24,179 nt of DNA from Acidaminococcus sp. CAG:917 (GCA_000437555.1 FR901027.1:72608-96786); one strand, 5' to 3'; shown: positions 13,931 through 22,651, counted from the stretch's first letter. The notes: generated by a model not told the origin, from the letters alone. A program made the numbers and translations.

Positions 13931-16786
13931 ATGTTAGAACTCAAATCAATTACAAAGGATTATATTTTATCCGACACAAAAGTCAACGCTTTAAAAGGGA
14001 TAAGCGTTGATTTCCGCGAACACGAATTTGTGGCAATACTGGGTCCGTCGGGCTGCGGAAAGACAACTCTGCTCAACATAGTGGGCGGACTTGACAGCTA
14101 TACCGACGGCGACCTCGTCATAGACGGAATTTCCACAAAGGAATTCAAATCGCGGGATTGGGATACCTACCGCAATCAACGCATAGGTTTTGTCTTTCAG
14201 AACTACAATCTCATTCCCCACCTGAGCGTTCTTTCAAACGTCGAACTTGCACTTACGATATCCGGCGTGGGCAGAAAGGACAAGCGCAGAATGTCGCTTG
14301 AAGCGCTGGAAAAAGTCGGACTATCGGAACAGGTCAACAAAAGACCTCTTCAGATGTCGGGCGGACAGATGCAGAGAGTGGCGATTGCCAGAGCCATCGT
14401 AAACAATCCGGATATCATTCTTGCCGACGAGCCGACAGGTGCGCTTGACTCGCAAACGAGCGTGCAGGTCATGGATATATTGAAAGAAATATCAAACGAC
14501 CGCCTCGTCATAGTAGTCACCCACAACCCCGAGCTCGCTCAAAAATATGCGACGAGAATTATCACCCTCCTTGACGGCGAGGTGACGAGCGACTCAAACC
14601 CGGTAACGGAAGAGGAATTGAGTGAGCTCAAATCAAAAGCGGCAAACCCCGATATGACGGCAGTGAGCACGGCTTCCGTCGAAGAAGTCAAGACGGACGG
14701 CTCAGATACGCAAATAAATGCTGACGAAACGGTATACGGGGGAAAAGGCGAAAATATAAGCGACGGCGCCATGAGCGCAGACGGCACGCCAAAAGATAAT
14801 AAGGTAAAGAGATATAAAAAGAAGTCGTCGATGAGCTTTTTTACCTCGCTTGCCCTCAGCGCAAAAAACCTTGTCACAAAAAAACTGAGGACTGCCCTTA
14901 CCGTATTTGCAGGAAGCATAGGAATAATAGGCATTGCCTTGGTGCTCTCTATCTCCAACGGCTTTTCGCTGTATATGGACAACCTTGAAAAGACGACTCT
15001 TTCCAGCTTCCCGATAACGATAAGCGATATCGCCATATCCTACGATATGAACGAGGCAGCCGAAACGGGATTAGGAAGCGGCACGTTCCCCTCCTCGGAT
15101 ACGGTAAAGCCGTATGACCCGAGCGGAACCGCAGGACTTGAGATAAGCAGTAACATACTGACGGACGAATATTTCAACTATATCAAAAAAATGGAGGAAG
15201 ACCACCCCGATTGGGCAGCTTCCGTGGCGTATGAAAGAAAGGTGAGCATGCACCTTATCGCCAAAAACGAAAACACTAGCGATCCGTATATTTTGGTGGA
15301 CAACGAGTCAAACGAAATGACCGGCTCTTTTTGGCAGGAACTTTTAGCGGATGATTTTGTGAACGGCTACTATGACGTGCTTGCGGGCAGATACCCTCAA
15401 AACGAATTTGAACTCGTCCTCATAGTCGACAGCAACAACAGAATTAAAACGGACACGCTAAAAGCGCTCGGATATTCCGTCACGGCGGTAAGCTCCGCTC
15501 AAGGCGAAGCCGTGGAATATAAAGACATTGATTTCACCAAATTTATCGGCAATTCCTCGGGCGAGGGCGCCAAAGAATTTAAACTCGTTTTAAACGACGA
15601 ATATTACACTAAAAACGGCGATTATTTCACCGAGCTTGCAAAATCAAGTTACGAAAGCGTCTTTAACTCGGACGGCGACCGCCTCAAAATCGTGGGAATA
15701 CTCAGGATAAAACAGGACAGCGACCTCTCGTTTTTCGGCAGCGGAATAGGCTACCTTCCGTCGCTTACCGAATACGTGTTAAACAGCTCTGTAAACAGCG
15801 AAATTTTCACCGCCCAAACGGGAAGCTATGCCGATATGCTCTCCCCCACAAGCGACGAGTTTTCGTTTAACTTTGACAAGATAGACCAGCTCCTTTTGAT
15901 GCTTCCCGTGTTCGAGGGTGAAGTGAACGGTCAATACTATAAGTTTGAAAACAATCTTCAGGCTGTGGCGACAATGATGTATGCAAAGGGAAACATTACC
16001 ATGCCACAGCTTATGCAATTGACGCAAAACACCGACGCTACCTTCTCTACCCTGTTTGAAATGGCAAAGGAAACGTGCGGTTCCACTTCCGCAGCGGTTT
16101 CGGCAGTTGTGGGGCTGTTTTCTGAATCCGAAGGATTTAAAATCGACGAAAGTATGTTCCTGCAAATGGTGTGCCCCGACTACGTGGAAAGAATGCAACA
16201 GATAGGAGCGGTTACCACGCCTTCGTCGATATCTATATATCCGTCCACATACGAAAACAAACAAAAGATAATCAAATATCTCGACGCTTACAACGAGGGC
16301 AGAACGGAAATGGAACAGATACACTACACCGACCTCGCCTCGACTATAACGGACAATATGTCGGAGATGATAAATATCGTTTCATACGTCCTTATCGCCT
16401 TTGCCGCAATATCGCTTGTCGTATCGTCGATAATGATAGCGATTATCACCTATATTTCCGTGCTCGAGCGCACTAAGGAGATTGGCGTGTTAAGAAGCCT
16501 TGGCGCAAGAAAGATTGACATTTCAAACGTGTTCAACGCCGAAACGTTTATTATCGGCGGAGCGTCGGGAATATTCGGCGTTTGCGTGGCGGCGCTGTTG
16601 ACGTTGCCCATAAACGCCATAATAAACAACCTCGTCGGCGGTATGGTGGAAAATCTCGCCAAACTCGCTCCCCTGCACGGCGTATTGCTCGTGGTATTGA
16701 GCATAGCTTTAAACGTGATAGCCGGGCTTATCCCGGCGTTTATAGCCTCCAAAAAAGACCCCGTGGAAGCGCTGAGGTCAAATTAA
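13931..16786 (+). CDS. MacB-like ABC ATPase fused to an FtsX-type permease with large ectodomain
   Basis: The 951-aa protein joins an N-terminal ATPase to a four-helix permease. ATPase (1-220): Walker A GPSGCGKTT (38-46), Q-loop VFQNYNLIPHL (from 88), signature MSGGQMQRVAIARA (142-155), Walker B IILADEPTGALD (162-173), switch His198. Residues 222-300 are a polar, acidic linker. TM1 is at about 322-343, followed by an extracytoplasmic region of roughly 470 residues, then TM2-TM4 (817-842, 872-895, 917-939). The FtsX-family coupling motif LERTKEIGVLRSLGARK follows TM2, and DPVEALRSN ends the chain. MacB-type pumps act as mechanotransmitters on envelope peptides, toxins or lipoproteins; here the substrate is unknown and no membrane-fusion partner is adjacent. 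GGTGG precedes ATG 13931. Its long leader suggests regulated expression. Confidence 0.88.
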   Translation: MLELKSITKDYILSDTKVNALKGISVDFREHEFVAILGPSGCGKTTLLNIVGGLDSYTDGDLVIDGISTKEFKSRDWDTYRNQRIGFVFQNYNLIPHLSVLSNVELALTISGVGRKDKRRMSLEALEKVGLSEQVNKRPLQMSGGQMQRVAIARAIVNNPDIILADEPTGALDSQTSVQVMDILKEISNDRLVIVVTHNPELAQKYATRIITLLDGEVTSDSNPVTEEELSELKSKAANPDMTAVSTASVEEVKTDGSDTQINADETVYGGKGENISDGAMSADGTPKDNKVKRYKKKSSMSFFTSLALSAKNLVTKKLRTALTVFAGSIGIIGIALVLSISNGFSLYMDNLEKTTLSSFPITISDIAISYDMNEAAETGLGSGTFPSSDTVKPYDPSGTAGLEISSNILTDEYFNYIKKMEEDHPDWAASVAYERKVSMHLIAKNENTSDPYILVDNESNEMTGSFWQELLADDFVNGYYDVLAGRYPQNEFELVLIVDSNNRIKTDTLKALGYSVTAVSSAQGEAVEYKDIDFTKFIGNSSGEGAKEFKLVLNDEYYTKNGDYFTELAKSSYESVFNSDGDRLKIVGILRIKQDSDLSFFGSGIGYLPSLTEYVLNSSVNSEIFTAQTGSYADMLSPTSDEFSFNFDKIDQLLLMLPVFEGEVNGQYYKFENNLQAVATMMYAKGNITMPQLMQLTQNTDATFSTLFEMAKETCGSTSAAVSAVVGLFSESEGFKIDESMFLQMVCPDYVERMQQIGAVTTPSSISIYPSTYENKQKIIKYLDAYNEGRTEMEQIHYTDLASTITDNMSEMINIVSYVLIAFAAISLVVSSIMIAIITYISVLERTKEIGVLRSLGARKIDISNVFNAETFIIGGASGIFGVCVAALLTLPINAIINNLVGGMVENLAKLAPLHGVLLVVLSIALNVIAGLIPAFIASKKDPVEALRSN

Positions 16787-16813
16787 AACTAAATATAAAA
16801 TTTCTTTAAGATT

Positions 16814-16850
16814 TTAAAGGCGTTTGTGTAAAACAAGCGCCTTTAATTTA
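16814..16850 (+). terminator. Terminator of the ABC transporter gene
   Basis: TTAAAGGCG (16814-16822) pairs with CGCCTTTAA (16838-16846), with TTGT/ACAA adding to the stem, followed by a T-rich stretch. It starts 27 nt after the stop codon. Confidence 0.8.
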
Positions 16851-17002
16851 TTAAAAGGAAAATAACGGCAAATACGGCAAAACCGAAAAGAAGAATTAAA
16901 CGCATACGAAAAAATGCTTATACTAATAAAAGCGAGCAAATTAAAATGCCTCATTCGCAAAACTGATATGAAAACATAAATGCGTATCAATCAAGCGCTT
17001 TC

Positions 17003-17100
17003 AAGCCGAGTTTGAACGGCAGTAAAATAAATATTAAAAGCCAAGTTAAACGACAACAAAATAAACTTCCCAAGTCAGGTTTAAACGAAGCAAAATAAAT
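17003..17100. repeat. Three degenerate direct repeats of about 35 bp
   Basis: Copies begin at 17003, 17038 and 17072 and align as aagYc, then rRgtttRaacg, then a variable base pair block, then aaaataaa, with one-base gaps. They lie between the two terminators. The rest of 16851-17110 is A-rich, and I see no gene in it. Confidence 0.55.
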
Positions 17101-17109
17101 ATATAAAAC

Positions 17110-17147
17110 AAAAGCCGAAAGGCTTTTATTTTTTGCTCTTTCGGCTT
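17110..17147. terminator. Nested terminator of the holA-lysC operon
   Basis: AAAAGCC-GAAA-GGCTTTT (17110-17127) is a short hairpin with a T-run on the plus strand. The overlapping AAGCCGAAAG (17112-17121) also pairs with CTTTCGGCTT (17138-17147). On the minus strand the longer hairpin is followed by TTGTTTT, ending the aspartate kinase transcript. Confidence 0.75.
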
Positions 17148-17209
17148 ATTTTTACTAATATAAATTTCAATCGCTTTGTGCCTTATCCGAGCGCAAAGTT
17201 TTCACTCAT

Positions 17210-18520
17210 CTAACCCTCGAAAGCGTGATAAATGGTGTTTATCGCCTTTTCGTAGTCAAACGTGTCTATTCCGACAATTACGTTCAATTCGCTTGAGCCT
17301 TGGTCAATCATTCTTACGTTGATGTTCGATTTAGCCAGCGACGCAAATATCGTTGCCGCAGTGCCCTGTCTTGAAGCCATATTGTGACCGACAACCGCAA
17401 CCAGAGAAAGGCCGCTGTGAATTTCCACGTTGTCCGCCGACACGGAATCTCTTATTTTATCAAGCACCTTTTGCATCTTGTTTTGAATATCCTCGTCACG
17501 GACTACTATGCAAAGAGTATCTATACCCGACGGAATATGCTCGACGCTGATATTTTCGTATTCCATAACGGAAAGCACCTTTCTGACGAATCCGACTTCG
17601 GCGTTCATCATTGCTTTTTCGATAAGAATAACGGTAAATCCCTTTTGTCCCGCTATGCCCGTTATGACGGAGGTATTGTCGGGAAGTTTAGATGTGGGAA
17701 CAATCATCGTTCCGCCGTCGTCGGGAGCGAAAGTGTTTTTGATATTTATGGGAATACCTGCGTTTCTGACGGGGAAGATTGATTCGGGGTGCAAGACGTT
17801 TGCGCCCATATAGCTAAGCTCACGAAGCTCTCTATAACTTAAATATTCAATCTTTTTGGGATTGGAAACTATACGCGGGTCCGCTTTCATAAAGCCCGAG
17901 ACGTCCGTCCAGTTTTCGTATACGTCGGCATTTGCGGCTCTTGCGATAATTGCGCCCGTAACGTCGCTTCCGCCCCTAGTGAAAGTCTTAACCACGTCTC
18001 CCGGAGATGAACCGTAAAATCCGGGAAAAACCGCCTTTTTGACTTTCGCCATTTCCTGACGGATTAGGTCTATGGAATAATCAAGCTGAAACTCGCCGTC
18101 CTCGTTGAATTTGATGAGCTTTAAGGTATCCAAGAAAGCATAGCCGAGTTTTTTTGCAAGCACTTTCGCAGAGAGATATTCGCCTCTTGACGCCGCATAA
18201 TCGGCCGTGGTTGACGAATTTATATTGTTTTCTATTTCCGCATAGTCGTCGCTCAAGTCGAGGTCGATATTCAACCCCTTTATAATGGCGTCAAATCTTT
18301 CTTTGACCTGTTTAAAAGTTTCGGCGCAGTTGCCCGTAGCCTGAGCCTCGGCAAAGCATTTATATAAAAGGTCAGTCACCTTTGTATCCTGCCTGTCCCT
18401 CTTGCCGGGAGCGGATACTACAACGTATTTTCTTTCTGAGTCCGAATTGATTATATCTGCGACTTTTGATATAGTTTCGGCGTTTGCCATTGAAGTTCCG
18501 CCAAATTTACAAACTAGCAT
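17210..18520 (-). CDS. lysC: Aspartate kinase
   Basis: Aspartate kinase phosphorylates aspartate to begin lysine, threonine, methionine and diaminopimelate synthesis. The 436-aa product has the N-terminal KFGGTSMA motif (residues 5-12), the substrate region FTRGGSDVTGAIIARAANAD, WTDVSGFMKADPRIV, and two C-terminal ACT domains (ITGIAGQKGFTVILIEKAMM and LSLVAVVGHNMASRQGTAAT), where amino-acid feedback is expected. It is monofunctional; no homoserine dehydrogenase is fused. AAAGGAG lies 6 nt before ATG 18520, and the gene is last in the operon, 20 nt after DUF1015. No lysine riboswitch stands in front of it, so control is probably by feedback on the enzyme plus the distant operon promoter. Which effector it senses cannot be read from sequence alone. 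Confidence 0.95.
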   Translation of the reverse strand: MLVCKFGGTSMANAETISKVADIINSDSERKYVVVSAPGKRDRQDTKVTDLLYKCFAEAQATGNCAETFKQVKERFDAIIKGLNIDLDLSDDYAEIENNINSSTTADYAASRGEYLSAKVLAKKLGYAFLDTLKLIKFNEDGEFQLDYSIDLIRQEMAKVKKAVFPGFYGSSPGDVVKTFTRGGSDVTGAIIARAANADVYENWTDVSGFMKADPRIVSNPKKIEYLSYRELRELSYMGANVLHPESIFPVRNAGIPINIKNTFAPDDGGTMIVPTSKLPDNTSVITGIAGQKGFTVILIEKAMMNAEVGFVRKVLSVMEYENISVEHIPSGIDTLCIVVRDEDIQNKMQKVLDKIRDSVSADNVEIHSGLSLVAVVGHNMASRQGTAATIFASLAKSNINVRMIDQGSSELNVIVGIDTFDYEKAINTIYHAFEG

Positions 18521-18540
18521 AATTTCTCCTTTATGTAACC

Positions 18541-19746
18541 CTATTTAATTTTTCTCGCCTCTATGTAATATCTCTTTTCTTCCGCTTCGCCCATAGAAAA
18601 AGCCTTTCTCGAAAGAACGCCGTTTTTAAGGACGTATTTAAAAAGGTCGCCCTTTTCTATTTTGGGCATAACTATTGCCACACCGCCCTTTTCCTTTTCT
18701 ATGGCAAGAAGATGTTCCTCTCCGTGAATATAATCGCACTCGACGCCCTTATATGCGTCTATCGCCTTTTGAATTTCAAGTATGGCAAGCGGCGTAAGCG
18801 ACGGAACGTCTATATATGTTTCCTTGCCTTTACATATCACTTTCACTTTAAGGTCGCCCGACAAAGAGGATTTAAGATAATCTACGAACTCCTCCCCCGC
18901 TCCGAAAACTATGCGGTGAATGGGCTCGAAAATTATCCCCTCGCTTCTGACGTTGTTTACCTCTACAAGAGCGAATCTTGCAGGGTGATTTTCCCTTTCG
19001 CTGTCTAAGAGAGTTTTCTTTAAGTTATCCCAATATGTTTTGGCGGTAGCAAGAGAATGATTGCCGTCGCCTACGGCAAGAATAAAGTTCGTCTTTTCAC
19101 CGTATTTTTTTATTTGCTCGCCTTCGTCCCATAGACGGCTGAAATCTACTTTTTCTGCGTCGATACGGTATCCTTTTACGCTTCCTCCGCCCATATTGAG
19201 ATTGAAATCGTAAAGCTTTTCAAAACTGTCACGGTTTTGATAAAGCGTTTCAATGACAGAGCCGCTCGGGTCGTCCACCAATAACATTATATGCGGAAGC
19301 TCTAACGATGCGTTCTCTCTTATCTTAAGACGGGGCGGAATACGGCTCGGCACAACGCCCTCGGTAGGACGTATGACGGATTTAGCGTTTGCGCTGAAGT
19401 CAAAATCCTCAAGGTCGACCATTCCGATGATTCCCACTCTCCTGACGCCCGACGCCGTAATTCTTTCGACTAAGACGTAACTGTTTTTTATCGTCTTGAA
19501 AACGCCTTCCGAAAGATAGCTTTCCATCGCAGCGTTTATTTTTTCAATGCGTTCTGCGTCGTTATCGCCGAGATAAACTTCGGGAAAGATAAGGTCAAGC
19601 GTGGATTTTGCTCCGCCTATGTATTCGGCAAGCGACTGCCAATACTTAGGCTCTGACGTAAATTGGTCACAGGACACGACAGCCCATTTGGACATATCGA
19701 CGTTTTGGGGCAACAGAATATCTGCCGGTAAAAGTGCGTTTCTCAT
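18541..19746 (-). CDS. DUF1015 family protein (COG4198)
   Basis: This 401-aa soluble protein is recognised as DUF1015 by its typical stretches: WAVVSCDQFTSEPKYW near residue 21, STLDLIFPEVYL, IRPTEGVVPSRIPPRLKIRE (about 125-144), the near-invariant VGDGNHSLATAKTYW (225-239), and the ARFALVEVNNVRSEGIIFEP block (256-275). The conserved acidic and basic residues suggest an enzyme acting on a phosphorylated or nucleotide substrate, but no activity is established that I can cite with confidence. In other Clostridia it often lies near serine biosynthesis genes; that is memory, not checked. Here its ATG at 19746 overlaps the cdaA stop (ATGA), with GAGG 5 nt before, and aspartate kinase follows. The pairing with amino-acid genes hints at amino-acid metabolism. 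Confidence 0.85.
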   Translation of the reverse strand: MRNALLPADILLPQNVDMSKWAVVSCDQFTSEPKYWQSLAEYIGGAKSTLDLIFPEVYLGDNDAERIEKINAAMESYLSEGVFKTIKNSYVLVERITASGVRRVGIIGMVDLEDFDFSANAKSVIRPTEGVVPSRIPPRLKIRENASLELPHIMLLVDDPSGSVIETLYQNRDSFEKLYDFNLNMGGGSVKGYRIDAEKVDFSRLWDEGEQIKKYGEKTNFILAVGDGNHSLATAKTYWDNLKKTLLDSERENHPARFALVEVNNVRSEGIIFEPIHRIVFGAGEEFVDYLKSSLSGDLKVKVICKGKETYIDVPSLTPLAILEIQKAIDAYKGVECDYIHGEEHLLAIEKEKGGVAIVMPKIEKGDLFKYVLKNGVLSRKAFSMGEAEEKRYYIEARKIK

Positions 19747-20594
19747 TTGAACCTCGTATGTTTCTTTTCTGTAATATTTGTCGACTCTTCGTCGGGAAGC
19801 AAGTGATAAGCCCTTTCGATTTCGTCTTTGAGTTTTTCCATTGTGATATATCTTTTTATATCGCCGTTCTTGACGGTGGAAATAATCCCCGTTTCCTCAC
19901 TGACGACGATTGCAAGACAGTTGCATTCTTCCGTTATGCCGATAGCGGCACGGTGACGCGCTCCCATCTCTTTGTTGACGAGTTTTTGCGTGACGGGCAA
20001 AAAGCAGCCTGCCGAAAGAATTTTGTTTCCCTTAACGACGATTGCTCCGTCGTGAAGCGGCGCCTCGGTATTAAAGATAGATTCGATAAGTCCGCTCGAC
20101 AGGGTGGCATTGAGCTCCGTGCCCGTATCGATGACCGTTTTCGGAAATTCACTCTCTCCCGTAATCAGTATTATCGCGCCAATATCCCTCTTTGCCATAT
20201 TCTGGCAGGCGGTCAGAATTTCAAGAGTCGAAGTCCTGAGTTCGTCGTCGCCCCCGAAGCTTTCATGAGGCATTGTGCTGCTGCCCGACTTTGTTATTTT
20301 TTGGAAAAACAGTTTTAAATCGTTTGAATAAATGACTATATTCGCAAAAGCGTAGCACAAAATCAAAAACAGCATTATTATTCTTGCCGCCGTCAGTACC
20401 GTGCCGCCGAAAACGTATGAAACGATATTGAGCGCAAGCCCCACTGCGACAAGAGCAAGGAATATAAGCAAAACGTTGAGCTGTTTTTTCCTGACGTAAA
20501 AAACGGTCAACAAGGCAAGCACAAGCACAAATATAATTATATCTACGACCGCAAAAGCGTCTATATTTTTAAAATATTCGTAAAAGTTGAACAT
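19743..20594 (-). CDS. cdaA: Diadenylate cyclase (CdaA/DacA type)
   Basis: CdaA makes cyclic di-AMP from two ATP; the messenger controls potassium and osmolyte uptake and wall homeostasis. The 283-aa product has three N-terminal membrane helices (about 14-34, 40-63 and 67-90), a short coil, then a DAC domain with IGAIILITGE (138-147), the catalytic DGA at 182-184 (APLHDGAIVV) and RHR at 213-215 (GARHRAAIG). Both active-site motifs are intact. The N-terminal membrane part looks diverged from Bacillus CdaA; I do not see the usual RGT-containing loop between helices 1 and 2. GGAGGAG precedes ATG 20594. The common partner genes cdaR and glmM are not adjacent. Instead it lies between a 7-TM protein and DUF1015-lysC. 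Confidence 0.94.
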   Translation of the reverse strand: MFNFYEYFKNIDAFAVVDIIIFVLVLALLTVFYVRKKQLNVLLIFLALVAVGLALNIVSYVFGGTVLTAARIIMLFLILCYAFANIVIYSNDLKLFFQKITKSGSSTMPHESFGGDDELRTSTLEILTACQNMAKRDIGAIILITGESEFPKTVIDTGTELNATLSSGLIESIFNTEAPLHDGAIVVKGNKILSAGCFLPVTQKLVNKEMGARHRAAIGITEECNCLAIVVSEETGIISTVKNGDIKRYITMEKLKDEIERAYHLLPDEESTNITEKKHTRFK

Positions 20595-20606
20595 CTTCTC
20601 CTCCGT

Positions 20607-21374
20607 TTAAATATCGAAATCGTCAAACACTTTGACGTCTTCCTCTTTTTTTACCTTTTCTTGGTCTCTTGGCGGCTCGCCGCCGTCCGTGGGCTTTTTG
20701 GCGTATCTCAAAACGATATACGTCACTGCAAAATACACAAGCAATGCTCCCAAAAGTGCCGCACCTATAATGATTGCAGTCTCCTCGTTTGGGTCAGTCG
20801 TAAAAACAAATCCCCATTCTTGCAATACTGCGTTCGTTTCACTGCTCGTAACGTATAATATCACGTTTGAAAGATATACCAACGTTTTCCAGATGACGAA
20901 CGGTGACATATAAGCCAAGAAAGTAGCGTCCTTTTTACCTTTTGTCCTCTTTAAAACGTAGGTATGAACAAAAACGGCATATGCGATAACGTTTACGGTA
21001 AGCGGACAAATATAAGCGTAAAAAACGTATAGCGAAGCGTTTAAGAAATTAAATGCGTTGACTATACCCGAAACAAGATTTGCGATTATCGCATAAATCA
21101 GAAAGCGCAAAATAAAATCGTTTTTGTTTATACCCGAAGAATACTTTGCTCCTATCATAAAGAGCACGAGAGCGAAAATATATTTTATGAGAGCGCCGAG
21201 AGCGCCGTCCATAAATATTATTTGCGCCAGAGCGGAAATTACGTAAGCGGCAGACCCGCTCAGGAACATTTCGGTATATCCCGTCACTATATCGTATATG
21301 CAAGACAGAATCTCGCTGACTACGAGAGCGACTATGATTATTGACGTATATTGTTTAACGGTAAGCTGTTTCAT
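20607..21374 (-). CDS. Uncharacterised 7-TM membrane protein upstream of cdaA
   Basis: I do not recognise the family of this 255-aa protein. Hydrophobic segments lie at about 7-28, 40-56, 58-76, 87-108, 115-140, 153-178 and 198-221, with short loops and no obvious catalytic motif. Residues 225-255 form a charged tail (KKPTDGGEPPRDQEKVKKEE and then a DDFDI end). GGAG, overlapping the holA stop (TAGGAG), lies 5 nt before ATG 21374, and the cdaA ribosome site begins right after its stop, so it is firmly inside the operon. Its place directly before the membrane-bound cyclase, where cdaR would often be expected nearby, makes a role as CdaA partner or sensor worth testing. That is a guess from position. 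The overall layout vaguely resembles small polytopic substrate-specific subunits. Confidence 0.7.
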   Translation of the reverse strand: MKQLTVKQYTSIIIVALVVSEILSCIYDIVTGYTEMFLSGSAAYVISALAQIIFMDGALGALIKYIFALVLFMIGAKYSSGINKNDFILRFLIYAIIANLVSGIVNAFNFLNASLYVFYAYICPLTVNVIAYAVFVHTYVLKRTKGKKDATFLAYMSPFVIWKTLVYLSNVILYVTSSETNAVLQEWGFVFTTDPNEETAIIIGAALLGALLVYFAVTYIVLRYAKKPTDGGEPPRDQEKVKKEEDVKVFDDFDI

Positions 21375-21381
21375 TTTACTC

Positions 21382-22359
21382 CTACATAAGATTGAGCACT
21401 ATATTTTTAAGTGCGGAGGCATCGCCTATTTTGCCCTTTAAAATATTCAGGTGAGTGTCTTCAAGATAATCCACTATTTCCTTAAGCCGTTTTTGCGTAA
21501 AGTTTTTCGCCTGCTTTTTCAGGTTTAAAACCGCATACGGTTTAACGGAAAGCCTGCCTGCCATTTCGTCAGCTGAAGCGTCGGGACTGAGAAGAACGGC
21601 AAGAAGCCTGCGATAGTGATTTGTAAGAACGATTACCACCGCCGTGGGCGATACTCCGTATTTGAAAAAATTTGAAAGAATATACATTGTCCTAGACGAA
21701 TTTCCTTCGCCGAGAGCGTTTGAAAGTTCGTAAATTTGCGATTCCATCTCGGGAGAAACGAGTTCCTCCACTTCGTCTTTTGTTATCCTGCCGTCGCAAA
21801 AATAGCGTAGCTTTTCAAGCTCGCAATATATTCTTTGCATATCGCCGCCCGTATAGTTGACTAAAGTCTGCACGGCGCTTCTCTCTATGGCGACACTGTA
21901 TCCCGTGGAAAGAATTTTTTCTATTTCGGCTTCCTGCTCGTCAATAGTCATTCTTTCGCAATCGACGACTACGGCGTATTTCTCAAGCGATTTAACCGAA
22001 CGGAATTTTTCTTCCGATTTAATTTCGGCGCTCTCCGTTTCAAATATTAAAACGGAGCCCTCGTCGGGAGAAGAAAGATATTTTTCAAAAGCGAGAAAAT
22101 CGCTTTCCAAAATCCTGTCGCCCACGCCCTCTACGACCACGAAACGGTAATCGGAAAACATAGGCATGGTATGGACGGAATCGAGGATTTTTTCAATGCC
22201 GTCGTTTAAGGAAAACACGGAAAAATTGAAATCGATATACTCAGGCGGACAGAGCGATTTAAAATAATCAATCGCCATTCTTCTGAGATATGCGTCCTTG
22301 CCCTTTAAGATATAAAAAGGCGCAAGCGCGGTTGAATTTTTAAGTTCGCCTACTCTCAT
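21382..22359 (-). CDS. holA: DNA polymerase III delta subunit
   Basis: HolA is the subunit of the clamp loader that opens the beta sliding clamp. The 325-aa product has the family layout: an N-terminal domain beginning PFYILKGKDAYLRRMAIDYF, a degenerate AAA+ core with FVVVEGVGD and LIFETES, a linker with VNYTGGDMQRIYCELEKLRYF (typical of delta), then a helical C-terminal domain ending DASALKNIVLNLM. No functional P-loop is expected or seen. AAAGG lies 5 nt before ATG 22359. It is the first gene of a five-gene operon whose other members are membrane, signalling and amino-acid genes. In many Gram-positives holA is next to comEC or rpsT, neither of which is present here. Confidence 0.9.
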   Translation of the reverse strand: MRVGELKNSTALAPFYILKGKDAYLRRMAIDYFKSLCPPEYIDFNFSVFSLNDGIEKILDSVHTMPMFSDYRFVVVEGVGDRILESDFLAFEKYLSSPDEGSVLIFETESAEIKSEEKFRSVKSLEKYAVVVDCERMTIDEQEAEIEKILSTGYSVAIERSAVQTLVNYTGGDMQRIYCELEKLRYFCDGRITKDEVEELVSPEMESQIYELSNALGEGNSSRTMYILSNFFKYGVSPTAVVIVLTNHYRRLLAVLLSPDASADEMAGRLSVKPYAVLNLKKQAKNFTQKRLKEIVDYLEDTHLNILKGKIGDASALKNIVLNLM

Positions 22360-22383
22360 AAATACCTTTTCTCGTTTCTTTAT

Positions 22384-22412
22384 ATTTTATCATCTTTTAT
22401 ATATATTGTAAA
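22384..22412 (-). promoter_or_regulatory. Promoter of the holA-cdaA-lysC operon
   Basis: Minus-strand -35 TTTACA (22412-22407), 17 nt, -10 TAAAAT (22389-22384). The start is expected near 22377, about 18 nt before the holA ATG. The rest of 22413-22565 is AT-rich, and I see no gene in it. Confidence 0.65.
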
Positions 22413-22565
22413 GAATTTAAAATATATCCAAACTTCAATTTATCCGCCTTTTGCGACTGAACTTTTAATGAGCTCTCTGCCGATTTAAGCAAAGGTTTCC
22501 TTTTTTTCGTCACGGTTTTATTCTCATACCTATTTTATCCTATATCCGTTAAAATTAATCTGAAC

Positions 22566-22601
22566 GGACAAACAAAAACCGTCTTAAAAACAAGACGGTT
22601 T
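22566..22601 (-). terminator. Terminator of the amino-acid ABC transporter operon
   Basis: AAACCGTCTT (22576-22585) pairs with AAGACGGTTT (22592-22601). Read on the minus strand the stem is followed by TTGTTTGT, 50 nt after the end of the ATPase gene. Confidence 0.8.
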
Positions 22602-22651
22602 ATCATAAACAATATATGGCTTACTATTAAAAACGTTCGCAAAAACGCTTG

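Noticed and set aside
15779..16324. 181-aa minus-strand open frame within the ABC transporter gene
   Set aside because: Antisense shadow, rich in H, R and C, without promoter or ribosome site.
13825..16980. Identical 15-mer atatgaaaacataaa at 13825-13839 and 16966-16980, flanking the ABC transporter gene
   Set aside because: A match of this length is expected by chance between AT-rich spacers in a 24-kb window. Adjacent bases do not extend it.
18521..18540. Possible lysine riboswitch ahead of lysC
   Set aside because: Only 20 nt separate lysC from the upstream gene, enough for the ribosome site only.
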